Assembly: GCA_902781315.1 (NCBI GenBank)
Contig: CACZIT010000036.1
Location: 1-32,233, forward strand
Direction: 5' to 3'
Length of the DNA: 32,233 bases
Origin: an uncultured Prevotellaceae bacterium
GTDB lineage: Bacteria; Bacteroidota; Bacteroidia; Bacteroidales; Bacteroidaceae
Positions 24,279-32,233 of the stretch are shown here, one piece after another. Each line of letters starts with the position of its first letter. The stretch's first letter is position 1. Position numbers and translations under genes: made by a program. The notes beneath the pieces are model-generated. The model did no database searches, was not told where the DNA came from, and saw only the letters and a program-made list of their open reading frames with translations.

Positions 24279-27107
24279 TTATTCTGCATTCACCAGTGGC
24301 GACAACTGGTCCAGAGCTCGCTTGATCATGTCGGTCGTACCACTACCGTCGTTCACGTAACGCGTCACCATCTGGGCATAGCGCAGAGCCTGACGCATGG
24401 CATCGCTCATCTCCCTGCGATCCAGCCCGCGGGTCTTTTCAACGAGTGCGGCCAGCGGTTCCAAGTCTTCAGGTTCGGCCAGATTGCCAGGGCGCATCGT
24501 GTTCAGGGCTGCATTCAGGGCAGCCGAGGTCTTGTCGAGTTCGCCTTTCGAACCATTATCGACAATCTTGCAAGCCTGCTCATATTGCTCGGCCATACGG
24601 GCATAGCCGTAGGGAGCCCAGGGAGCATGCTCGGGCACCTTCACCTCCAGCGCCTCCCAAGCCTTCTGGGCTTTCATTCGGTTCTTGGCCATCTGCATCA
24701 GGCTACGCAGAATAGTCGGATCGGCCGCCCCACCCTCTTCCACAGGTGCGTTGATGCGGAAGTAGTGCGTCACGTGACGGTCGGCATCATAGTCAGCCAC
24801 AAAGTGCAGACTGCTCAAATCCTGGCCGGGCTTCAGTGTTGCTTCTTCCCATGTCGAAAGACCTGTGGCAGCCATCACCAACGGACCTTCCATCAGCGCG
24901 GCAGCCCAACGAGGTTCGTAGGCTGTCCGACGCTGGTCGATCTCCATCTTGTCGGGAGCGAAATCCAGATGCTGCCCATAAGGCATGATGACCTCCACAA
25001 CATCTTTCTTCGACCACTTGCGAACAGGAATCTCCACATAGCTGCAGGGAATGTAGTTTTCAGCCAGCGACTTGCCGTTCAGTTTCACGTCGAAGCCCTT
25101 CGTTGCCCAATAGGGCACACGCAGTTTCATGGCAAAACGTCCCTTGCCTTCGACCACACGGATCGTGCTTCTCTCGGCAGGCCATTCGCAGTCTTGCTGC
25201 AACGTCACCTTCTTGGCATCCCACTGGGCTGTTGTAGGCAGATAGAGAGCCACCCAGAGCGTGTCGGCACCCACATAGTAGGCTGCTTCCTGATACTTCA
25301 CGTGGTTTTCTGCACCCGTACCGCCGCAGCAAGTGCTCTGCGGTGTCTCGTTGCCCCAAGGCTTCGAGGCATTCAGACCCACGGCATACTGATAGAGCAC
25401 GGCATATTCATGCTGATTGAGCGAACCTACCAACTGGTTGTAAAGCAGGCGCTCGTAGTAGTCCATGTAGCGTGCATCATTGGGATGATAGCAGTTCAGG
25501 TCTTTCGTCAGCTTGGCCAGGTTGTAGGCACAGCAGGTTTCGTTGAGCGTAGGATCGAAGTTCGTTGCCATCGAGAGCATCTGCGTATAGGGCTGGCGGA
25601 ACATTTCTCCGTTGCCCACACCACCCATGGCATAACGATAGCGTCCCTGAATCATCGTCCAGAAGTTCTGGGCCACCTGATAGTAATAAAGAGGCGATGC
25701 TTGAGATGATTGTGGCAGGAGTCCGGGAGTGAGAGGCGACTGCTGAGATGCGCGGTAAATGCGCAAGGCGCCCGTCACCATCGGGATGTGCTGATTGGCA
25801 TGGCGTGTGCGGATGGCATCCACGTTCTTTGCCAACGGATCGAAGAAAGCTGGGCTATCAAAATAGGTGGCAGCCTGCAGCAGGCGCAACTTTTCAGTTG
25901 TGTCCGTGACCATCTCTGAGAGGCGCGACAGGGCTTCGGCCATGCCACCCACCTCGCCGGCAATATACATGTTCCACATCTCATAGCGGTTGCCGGGACG
26001 ACTACGACGCTGCTCCTGCGTGCCTTCCTTCGACACGAATGTGCGATAGGTCAGTCGGTTCCAAACCCATAGTCCCATGTCCTTGGCTATGAGCAGCGCC
26101 TTGGCAGCTATCTCCTTGTCGTCCACGTAGTTGGCAATATCAATCAGTCCTGCCAGCTGCTTATGCACGGTGTAATAAGGAGCCCACACCCAGTCTTCGT
26201 TGTTGTAGGCACGATACATCTCTATCAGCGCACAATGCTGAGCCGGAATGGCATTCAGATAGCCGTAGCCATAGTGGCGGAAATCTTTTTTGTAGCGGTC
26301 GAAGTCAGCCCAGGTTCCTTTCAGCTGTCGCAGCTCTTCTTCCGGTGCCAGATCGCGAGCCTCGAAGTAGCGGCCCAGCGAGTCACTCCAGACGAAGGTG
26401 CGCTCCTGACAAACCCTCATCTCATCAATCATAGTCTTGATGCGACTGCGCAACTGGTCGCGCTTTGCCCCATCGGCACAACTGGCAAAAGCCTGCGCCA
26501 GTGCCGACAGGTAGTGGCCTGTACCATGTCCCTTCAACTTGGTCGTAGGCGAATCCCATCCATCGGCTTCCGGATAGCCTTCCGTGGGCAGTCCGTAGGT
26601 ATCGTGGTAGTTATAGAGCTGCTGCTTCACATCGAGCGACAACAGATGGTCGATGTCCATATCGCGGTTCTTCGTCAGACGGTTCGTGCCGATGAGGCTC
26701 ACCTTGTTCAGGGGCAGCGGCTCAGCCATCGGCTTGCCGGGGCCTGCCTGCAGGCTGCCGGCCACCACGCTGACCTTCGCTATCACAGGATAACCGCCCG
26801 ACGTGGCATTGTCACCAACGACGTAGCCCAACACCTCATACTCCGAACCGGCAGGCGTCACCTTGGCATCGGCTTCGTCGTTCTCCACGTCCTGGAGCGC
26901 ATTCATCCACCTCACCAACCGCCATTCGCCAGTGCCGTCTTCATATTGTGCCCACACCTGATAGGGAAGTTGAGGGGCATTGCCTTCATAGGCCACCACC
27001 TTCACTTCGTCCACATGCTTCACAGGACGCAGCGTCAACACCGAAGTCTGGCCGTTGGCACTCAACACAGCCAGAACAATTGTCAGTAATGTAAAAAATC
27101 GTTTCAC
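24279..27107 (-). CDS. Secreted beta-L-arabinofuranosidase-like glycoside hydrolase (GH127/GH146, DUF1680)
   Basis: This product is about 942 residues. I chose GTG at 27107, which gives a clean signal peptide (VKRFFTLLTIVLAVLSANGQ) after an A-rich stretch; the only longer in-frame start is a TTG at 27155 that would add an acidic tail before the signal. After the signal comes a bacterial Ig-like (Big_4-type) domain (VVAYEGNAPQLP, TGEWRLVRW). The catalytic (alpha/alpha) barrel follows, with KGHGTGHYLSALAQA, NETCCAYNLAKLT (Glu523, Cys525) and STCCGGTGAENHVKY (Cys593, Cys594), equivalent to the zinc-ligating Glu and Cys cluster of GH127 enzymes in which a Cys is the nucleophile. It would release L-arabinofuranose from plant glycans. 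GH127 and the related GH146 cannot be told apart by eye. It stands alone; no SusC/SusD genes are in view. Confidence 0.85.
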   Translation of the reverse strand: MKRFFTLLTIVLAVLSANGQTSVLTLRPVKHVDEVKVVAYEGNAPQLPYQVWAQYEDGTGEWRLVRWMNALQDVENDEADAKVTPAGSEYEVLGYVVGDNATSGGYPVIAKVSVVAGSLQAGPGKPMAEPLPLNKVSLIGTNRLTKNRDMDIDHLLSLDVKQQLYNYHDTYGLPTEGYPEADGWDSPTTKLKGHGTGHYLSALAQAFASCADGAKRDQLRSRIKTMIDEMRVCQERTFVWSDSLGRYFEARDLAPEEELRQLKGTWADFDRYKKDFRHYGYGYLNAIPAQHCALIEMYRAYNNEDWVWAPYYTVHKQLAGLIDIANYVDDKEIAAKALLIAKDMGLWVWNRLTYRTFVSKEGTQEQRRSRPGNRYEMWNMYIAGEVGGMAEALSRLSEMVTDTTEKLRLLQAATYFDSPAFFDPLAKNVDAIRTRHANQHIPMVTGALRIYRASQQSPLTPGLLPQSSQASPLYYYQVAQNFWTMIQGRYRYAMGGVGNGEMFRQPYTQMLSMATNFDPTLNETCCAYNLAKLTKDLNCYHPNDARYMDYYERLLYNQLVGSLNQHEYAVLYQYAVGLNASKPWGNETPQSTCCGGTGAENHVKYQEAAYYVGADTLWVALYLPTTAQWDAKKVTLQQDCEWPAERSTIRVVEGKGRFAMKLRVPYWATKGFDVKLNGKSLAENYIPCSYVEIPVRKWSKKDVVEVIMPYGQHLDFAPDKMEIDQRRTAYEPRWAAALMEGPLVMAATGLSTWEEATLKPGQDLSSLHFVADYDADRHVTHYFRINAPVEEGGAADPTILRSLMQMAKNRMKAQKAWEALEVKVPEHAPWAPYGYARMAEQYEQACKIVDNGSKGELDKTSAALNAALNTMRPGNLAEPEDLEPLAALVEKTRGLDRREMSDAMRQALRYAQMVTRYVNDGSGTTDMIKRALDQLSPLVNAE

Positions 27108-27174
27108 TTTTCGATATAAAGTTTCTGGTTTGTCTTCTTCAAACGAATGCGGCAAAAGCCCATTGCGCGTTGTG

Positions 27175-27205
27175 CAAAATTACGAAAAAAAAACGAGTAC
27201 ACAAA
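27175..27205 (-). promoter_or_regulatory. Promoter of the GH127-like gene
   Basis: Minus strand: TTTG (27205-27202), 19 bp, TAATTTTG (27182-27175). The -33 box lies in the loop of the groEL terminator. Confidence 0.7.
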
Positions 27206-27216
27206 CTATGTACCCG
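27185..27216 (-). terminator. Intrinsic terminator of groEL
   Basis: CGAGTACA (27194-27201) pairs with TGTACCCG (27209-27216, one G-T pair), 7-nt loop. On the minus strand it is followed by nine T residues (27193-27185); on the plus strand TTTTTTT also follows, so it is symmetrical. Confidence 0.75.
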
Positions 27217-27278
27217 TTTTTTTATACCTTATTTTATTTGATTGTACGATTTTGCAATCTTTCTGGACAATCTTTCTA

Positions 27279-28985
<1,707 letters not shown>

Positions 28986-29005
28986 TTATAAATAAAAAAA
29001 TACTA

Positions 29006-29275
29006 CTACCCTATTATAGCCAATACATCCGACTGGCGCATGATGAGATACTTAGTGCCGTCGAGTTCCAGCTCCGTGCCGGCATACTTGCCATAGAGCA
29101 CTTCGTCGCCCTCTTTCAATACCATCTCTTCGTCCTTCGTACCGTTGCCGGTTGCGATGACCTTGCCACGAAGGGGTTTCTCTTTTGCTGTGTCGGGAAT
29201 GATGATTCCGCCTACCTTTTCTTCAGCCGCTGTGGGGAGTACCAGCACGCGGTCTGCTAATGGTTTGATGTTCAT
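29006..29275 (-). CDS. groES: Co-chaperonin GroES (10 kDa)
   Basis: This 89-residue GroES of typical length caps Gro[16 protein letters not shown] at the N-terminus, [17 protein letters not shown] (the mobile loop region), GKVIATGNG, and [16 protein letters not shown] with [13 protein letters not shown] near the end all match the family. It is the first gene of the groES-groEL pair. I see no CIRCE element (the inverted GAGTGCTAA repeat) and no clear TAnnTTTG box upstream, so an alternative sigma factor or other heat-shock control is possible. Confidence 0.97.
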   Translation of the reverse strand: MNIKPLADRVLVLPTAAEEKVGGIIIPDTAKEKPLRGKVIATGNGTKDEEMVLKEGDEVLYGKYAGTELELDGTKYLIMRQSDVLAIIG

Positions 29276-29304
29276 AGTCTTAATGTCTTAAATGTTATTT
29301 AATT

Positions 29305-29339
29305 AGTTTCGAGTTTCAAGTTTCAAGTTTCGAGTTTCG
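29305..29339. repeat. Heptad tandem repeat (AGTTTCR x5) upstream of groES
   Basis: Five consecutive copies of a 7-bp unit, AGTTTCG or AGTTTCA, fill 29305-29339, 30 bp before the groES ATG. Only the last base of the unit varies. Confidence 0.85.
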
Positions 29340-29369
29340 AGAATCTAACGCTCATCCTTCTTCATAACG

Positions 29370-29413
29370 AAAACCGTGCCAAACTGTCAAGACTGACAAT
29401 CTGGCACGGTTTT
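29370..29413 (-). terminator. Intrinsic terminator of the LRR protein gene
   Basis: AAAACCGTGCCA (29370-29381) pairs perfectly with TGGCACGGTTTT (29402-29413); an inner GTCA/TGAC stem extends it. It lies 40 bp past the LRR stop. T-runs flank both sides, so it may act bidirectionally. Confidence 0.75.
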
Positions 29414-29453
29414 TATCGATAAAGGAACTAATGATTTCCTGCGAATTGTCCTA

Positions 29454-31529
29454 TCATTGTGTTTTTCCAAGAATGATATTCACCAGCGCCGTCACGTCGG
29501 CAATCGAAATCGCCTTGTCGCCGTTCACGTCCGCCGCCTTGTGGTTATACACGTATGGCTCCTCATTGTCCTTTCCAAGAATGATGTTCACCAAGGCTGT
29601 CACGTCGGCGATGGTAACCTCTGTGTCGTTGTTCACGTCGCCCGGCATGGTTTCACTAGTATTTCCAAAGTAATAAACAGAAGATGCAGATGCCTTCGGA
29701 ACCGCAAGGTAAGCATGATATGCTGGCAGATACGTGGGAGTACTAACCAGTTGGAAAGTATTTCCATCCTGTATGTAGTAACTCTTTTCCGCATCTTCTG
29801 AAGGTAATAATGTTTTGCTTAATATCCCATACAATTCATTTATTTCAACGTCCACTTCGTTTGAGGAGATGGTAACCTCTATTCGTTCACCGGGTGATTC
29901 CGTATGCAAAAGCAGTCCCTGCCCTTTATTGATGTTCGATATTTCCTGCAGATGTAATTGGTCGCCTGCTATTAGCCTAACCACATAAGCAGTTATTCCT
30001 AATGGAACATTCAAACTAGCTGATGAGCAATAGGTTGACCATACATCTTTGGGTTTAATGACAGGGTGCATTTTCATTCCTTTCACATGACTGCTATTTC
30101 TGACGCAACTATTCTTCGAGTAGGAACTTGCAGGATAATAAATATCCTTTAGATTTGTACAATATTCAAAGACTTTCTCACCGGTAGGACCTTCTCTGAA
30201 TGTTGGGGTTCCGCATTCGAAATCAACTTCAGTCAAATTCTCACAACCCGAGAAAGCCATAATATCAATGAGTACTACATTCTCTGGAATTACAACAGAT
30301 GATATAGATAAACCTGAGAATGCCCCTGCACCTATGGTTTGAAGACTTCTTCCCATAATTAACTCAGTAATGTTGCTGTTATTCGAAAAAGCATTTTTGC
30401 CAATCGTTTTTACTGCATCGGGAATAACAACTTTTCCACTTAGTCCTGCTCCATTATTTGAAACACAATGAGCAAAGGCATGAGGACTAATACTCTCTAC
30501 GGTTTCTGGAATAACAGTGGTACTCCAGCCTATGACCAAGGCATTCTCCTGAGTGCTAATTAGAGCATTGCAGTCATCTCTACTATCCATGTATTCATTA
30601 TCAGGACTAATGCTAAATGATTCCAAATTCTCACACCACATGCCAGGCTCTGAGCAATATGAGCCTCCTGTACTACTATCGTAATCGCCAAAAACCTGTA
30701 AGTCTTTCCCTATAGTCACTTTCTTCAGTTGGCTACAGCTGGTAAATGCAGAGGGTTCTATCGTAACAACACCATTGGGAATATCAATCTCTTCAAGAAG
30801 AGGGATGTTCCAAAAACTTCCGGTGGCAATTGTTACTACTGTACCGTCTGACGGAATCACAGTACTTTTGCAACCTACAACAAGTCTGTTTTCATATTGA
30901 TCGATGACGCAATTAGCAGAAACCCACTCATCCTTGTCCTCATCATACCACTCAGGACTAATATAGTGCTGATTGTTCGGATCTACGGTAATTTCTGATA
31001 AATAACGACAGCCCGAACCTATACCTTTTCCTATGCTATCTACGTCTGCACCAAATGAGATGCTGTTGATATTAAAACAGTTGGTCACGGCATCATCTTC
31101 TACAACTCTGACACCATCAGAAAAATTAAGGCTATAGAGGCTAAGACAATTTTCAAAAGCATAGCTGCATACCCGCTCTACAGTAGATGGAATTATGAAT
31201 TTAGAAAAACGGGATGAGACGAATGCTCGCTCACCAATTTCCACCACGGAATAATCGTTGACCATAGAAGGAATTGTGACTGGTCGATAGTTGGTTGAAG
31301 TCTGACTATCGATGTACCCTGATACCTTGCAAGTCTTTTCATCTTCACTAATTACTGTGTAGCAGAGGGTTTCACCTTCTGTTGTCACTTCTTCGAAGGT
31401 GTCGCCATCGTATCCCCAGGTTGTCGAGGGAATACTTGTAGCAATCATAAATAGTACAAATGCTTTTTTCCTCTTTAAAAAGTTCATGAAACTTTTGAAC
31501 ATGCCTTTACGGTCTTTTAAAATCACCAT
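29454..31529 (-). CDS. BspA-type leucine-rich-repeat surface protein with dockerin-like C-terminal repeat
   Basis: This protein is up to 691 residues. In-frame ATGs at 31529, 31502 and 31487 are possible starts; the signal peptide core is MNFLKRKKAFVLFMIATSI, so 31502 or 31487 may be the real start. The body is made of BspA/LRR_5 repeats, seen as VVEIGERAFVSSRFSKFIIPS, FENCLSLYSLNFSDGV, VTIEPSAFTSCSQLKKVTIG, KTIGKNAFSNNSNITELIMG and IMAFSGCENLTEVDF. The last 65 residues hold two Asp/Asn-rich calcium-binding-like units (GDVNNDTEVTIADVTALVNI and ADVNGDKAISIADVTALVNI), as in type I dockerins. BspA-like proteins are adhesins in oral and gut Bacteroidota. The gene is preceded by a long structured leader. 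Binding target unknown. Confidence 0.87.
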   Translation of the reverse strand: MVILKDRKGMFKSFMNFLKRKKAFVLFMIATSIPSTTWGYDGDTFEEVTTEGETLCYTVISEDEKTCKVSGYIDSQTSTNYRPVTIPSMVNDYSVVEIGERAFVSSRFSKFIIPSTVERVCSYAFENCLSLYSLNFSDGVRVVEDDAVTNCFNINSISFGADVDSIGKGIGSGCRYLSEITVDPNNQHYISPEWYDEDKDEWVSANCVIDQYENRLVVGCKSTVIPSDGTVVTIATGSFWNIPLLEEIDIPNGVVTIEPSAFTSCSQLKKVTIGKDLQVFGDYDSSTGGSYCSEPGMWCENLESFSISPDNEYMDSRDDCNALISTQENALVIGWSTTVIPETVESISPHAFAHCVSNNGAGLSGKVVIPDAVKTIGKNAFSNNSNITELIMGRSLQTIGAGAFSGLSISSVVIPENVVLIDIMAFSGCENLTEVDFECGTPTFREGPTGEKVFEYCTNLKDIYYPASSYSKNSCVRNSSHVKGMKMHPVIKPKDVWSTYCSSASLNVPLGITAYVVRLIAGDQLHLQEISNINKGQGLLLHTESPGERIEVTISSNEVDVEINELYGILSKTLLPSEDAEKSYYIQDGNTFQLVSTPTYLPAYHAYLAVPKASASSVYYFGNTSETMPGDVNNDTEVTIADVTALVNIILGKDNEEPYVYNHKAADVNGDKAISIADVTALVNIILGKTQ

Positions 31530-31576
31530 GACTCCCCTAAGAGTGACGAGTATTACAAAAAGATGACCTTATGATA

Positions 31577-31847
31577 CAAAAAAGGCGTAGGAGTCTGTTT
31601 CTCTGCCCATCCTGGAACTGTAGGCCTTCGCATTGCCCCCGTCACACAGGATAACAACGCAGTTAGCCCACGCCAGCACGGACTATATATAAAAGTATAT
31701 AGAAACGCGCCACGTAGACGTCTCATTGCCATCTGCCTGTTGTGATGGTTGAGTTTGCGAAGTTCACAGCTCACAACGACAGACGTTCGAAAACGTCTTT
31801 CTCATATATAAGACCGCCCGCCGCCCACGAGTGGGCTAACCAAGCGA
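31577..31847 (-). ncRNA. Putative structured RNA or cis-regulatory leader upstream of the LRR gene
   Basis: A promoter at 31853-31883 implies transcription from about 31847 on the minus strand. The transcript holds perfect hairpins: GCCCACTCGTGGGC (31836-31823), AGACGTT-TTCG-AACGTCT (31798-31781), GTTGTGA/TCACAAC (31777-31771 with 31745-31739) and CTATATA/TATATAG (31702-31683). A 10-bp long-range pairing joins GTTAGCCCAC (31840-31831) to GTGGGCTAAC (31671-31662). An alternative pairs GGCGTGGG (31674-31667) with CCTACGCC (31591-31584), which is directly followed by TTTTTT, like a terminator. The only reading frame across it (31774-31553) lacks a convincing start. It could be an independent RNA ending near 31578 or a leader reading into the LRR gene. 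Confidence 0.6.
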
Positions 31848-31852
31848 TGCTG

Positions 31853-31883
31853 CAAAGTTACGAAAAAGTGAGGAAAAAACAAA
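31853..31883 (-). promoter_or_regulatory. Promoter of the structured RNA/LRR transcript
   Basis: Minus strand: TTTG (31883-31880), 19 bp, TAACTTTG (31860-31853), a full consensus match. The next gene in that direction starts over 300 bp downstream. Confidence 0.75.
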
Positions 31884-32061
31884 GGAAAAAGAAGTTTTTT
31901 TGGCTGTCATTCGTGGATAAAACAAGATTTTGAAGCGGATTTTGTCAATATCGAACATGTAAGTATAATGAATGACAATTGGGGAAATACGACGAAATAG
32001 GTCATATTTAAATCAAAATGACTTAAAATAATCAAATATCTTATGCTTTTTCGTCAAAACT
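31884..32061. other. AT-rich intergenic region without recognised gene
   Basis: This is the spacer between the divergent LRR-leader and ATPase promoters. It contains stop codons in all frames and a weak inverted repeat (GTCAT, 12 bp, ATGAC) near 32003-32025, and nothing else I can support. Confidence 0.5.
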
Positions 32062-32093
32062 CTTGCAGAAAATCTCAAAAAGGTGTATATTTG
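32062..32093 (+). promoter_or_regulatory. Promoter of the AAA ATPase gene
   Basis: CTTG (32062-32065), 20 bp, TATATTTG (32086-32093). The spacer is almost wholly occupied by repeat copy 1 (32069-32087). Confidence 0.65.
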
Positions 32094-32154
32094 CATCGTG
32101 TAAAATCTCAAAAAGGTGTAGAATATGGAAGCTCAGAAATCGCAAAAAGGTGCG
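32069..32154 (+). repeat. Three-copy 19-bp direct repeat across promoter and start of ATPase gene
   Basis: AAAATCTCAAAAAGGTGTA occurs perfectly at 32069-32087 and 32102-32120, with a third copy, 15 of 19 identical, at 32136-32154. Periods are 33 and 34 bp, about three helical turns, so all copies face nearly the same side of the DNA. The copies sit in the promoter spacer, at the transcription start, and in the first codons. Confidence 0.85.
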
Positions 32155-32233
32155 GATGACATCATTATGAAGCGTAAAATATATCAGCAACTCCTTGATT
32201 GGAAGGAGAAAAGAAACGGTGAGGTGGCACTAC
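32125..32233 (+). CDS. AAA family ATPase (DUF4143-type), N-terminus only
   Basis: This is the start of a gene cut by the right edge. ATG at 32125 gives MEAQKSQKGADDII, then an in-frame ATG at 32167 gives MKRKIYQQLLDWKEK, which is the usual N-terminus of Bacteroidota AAA ATPases carrying a C-terminal DUF4143 region. The Walker A motif (normally within the next 15 residues) lies outside the window. If translation starts at 32125, the third repeat copy encodes residues 5-10; if at 32167, it lies in the leader. Family assignment rests on about 20 residues and is tentative. Confidence 0.6.
   Translation, partial: MEAQKSQKGADDIIMKRKIYQQLLDWKEKRNGEVAL

Noticed and set aside
26163-27089. 308-codon plus-strand frame opposite the GH127-like gene
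   Set aside because: It is antisense to a well-supported enzyme and shows no recognisable domain.
27108-27155. Longer GH127 start at 27155
   Set aside because: The codon is TTG and it would place an acidic 16-residue tail before an otherwise clean signal peptide.
31553-31774. 73-codon reading frame on the minus strand within the LRR leader
   Set aside because: It begins with a GTG inside a predicted stem, has no gene-like composition or signal, and is better explained as chance reading of a structured RNA.

Overview
The window reads as a chromosomal segment of a Bacteroidota bacterium, most like Prevotellaceae. The reasons are: GLPGLI-family proteins, an M56 peptidase fused to a TonB C-terminal domain, DUF1573, a BspA-type leucine-rich-repeat protein with a dockerin-like tail, a GH127-like arabinofuranosidase, almost no Shine-Dalgarno sequences, and repeated copies of the Bacteroidota promoter (TTTG, about 20 bp, TAnnTTTG). 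It is mostly housekeeping DNA on the minus strand. No insertion sequence, prophage, CRISPR array or rRNA was seen.

Layout. 1-3769 (minus): an operon of BlaI-type repressor, M56 sensor peptidase/TonB fusion and two tandem secreted GLPGLI proteins, the last running off the left edge. 4021-4926 (minus): a secreted glucosaminidase with two LysM domains. 5005-7512 (plus): an HPPK-like protein, a secreted M64 peptidase and a secreted TPR protein, followed by tRNA-Ser(CGA) with its own promoter and terminator. 7822-11766 (minus): serC-serA-DUF1015-YigZ, a serine-biosynthesis operon. 11860-18529 (minus): gyrA, a TPR protein, a terminator, a second TPR protein and a DEAD-box helicase. 18714-20879 (minus): manC, an RluA-type pseudouridine synthase and a 53-residue membrane protein. 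20988-23610 (minus): aspS, a winged-helix protein with a histone-H1-like tail, and a conserved unknown. 23787-24182 (plus): DUF1573. 24279-27107 (minus): GH127/GH146-like enzyme. 27279-29275 (minus): groES-groEL. 29454-31529 (minus): BspA-like LRR protein with a long structured leader. 32125 to the end (plus): start of an AAA ATPase of the DUF4143 type.

The least ordinary parts are non-coding. They are: a roughly 270-nt structured RNA upstream of the LRR gene with two mutually exclusive pairings; a three-copy repeat array sitting in the promoter and start of the ATPase gene; a potential G-quadruplex competing with a hairpin directly before the groEL start codon; a heptad repeat before groES; a terminator hairpin whose loop holds the -33 box of the next gene; and a divergent promoter pair that appears to give leaderless or nearly leaderless mRNAs. 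All functional statements are inferred from sequence reading alone; no database search or folding program was run.
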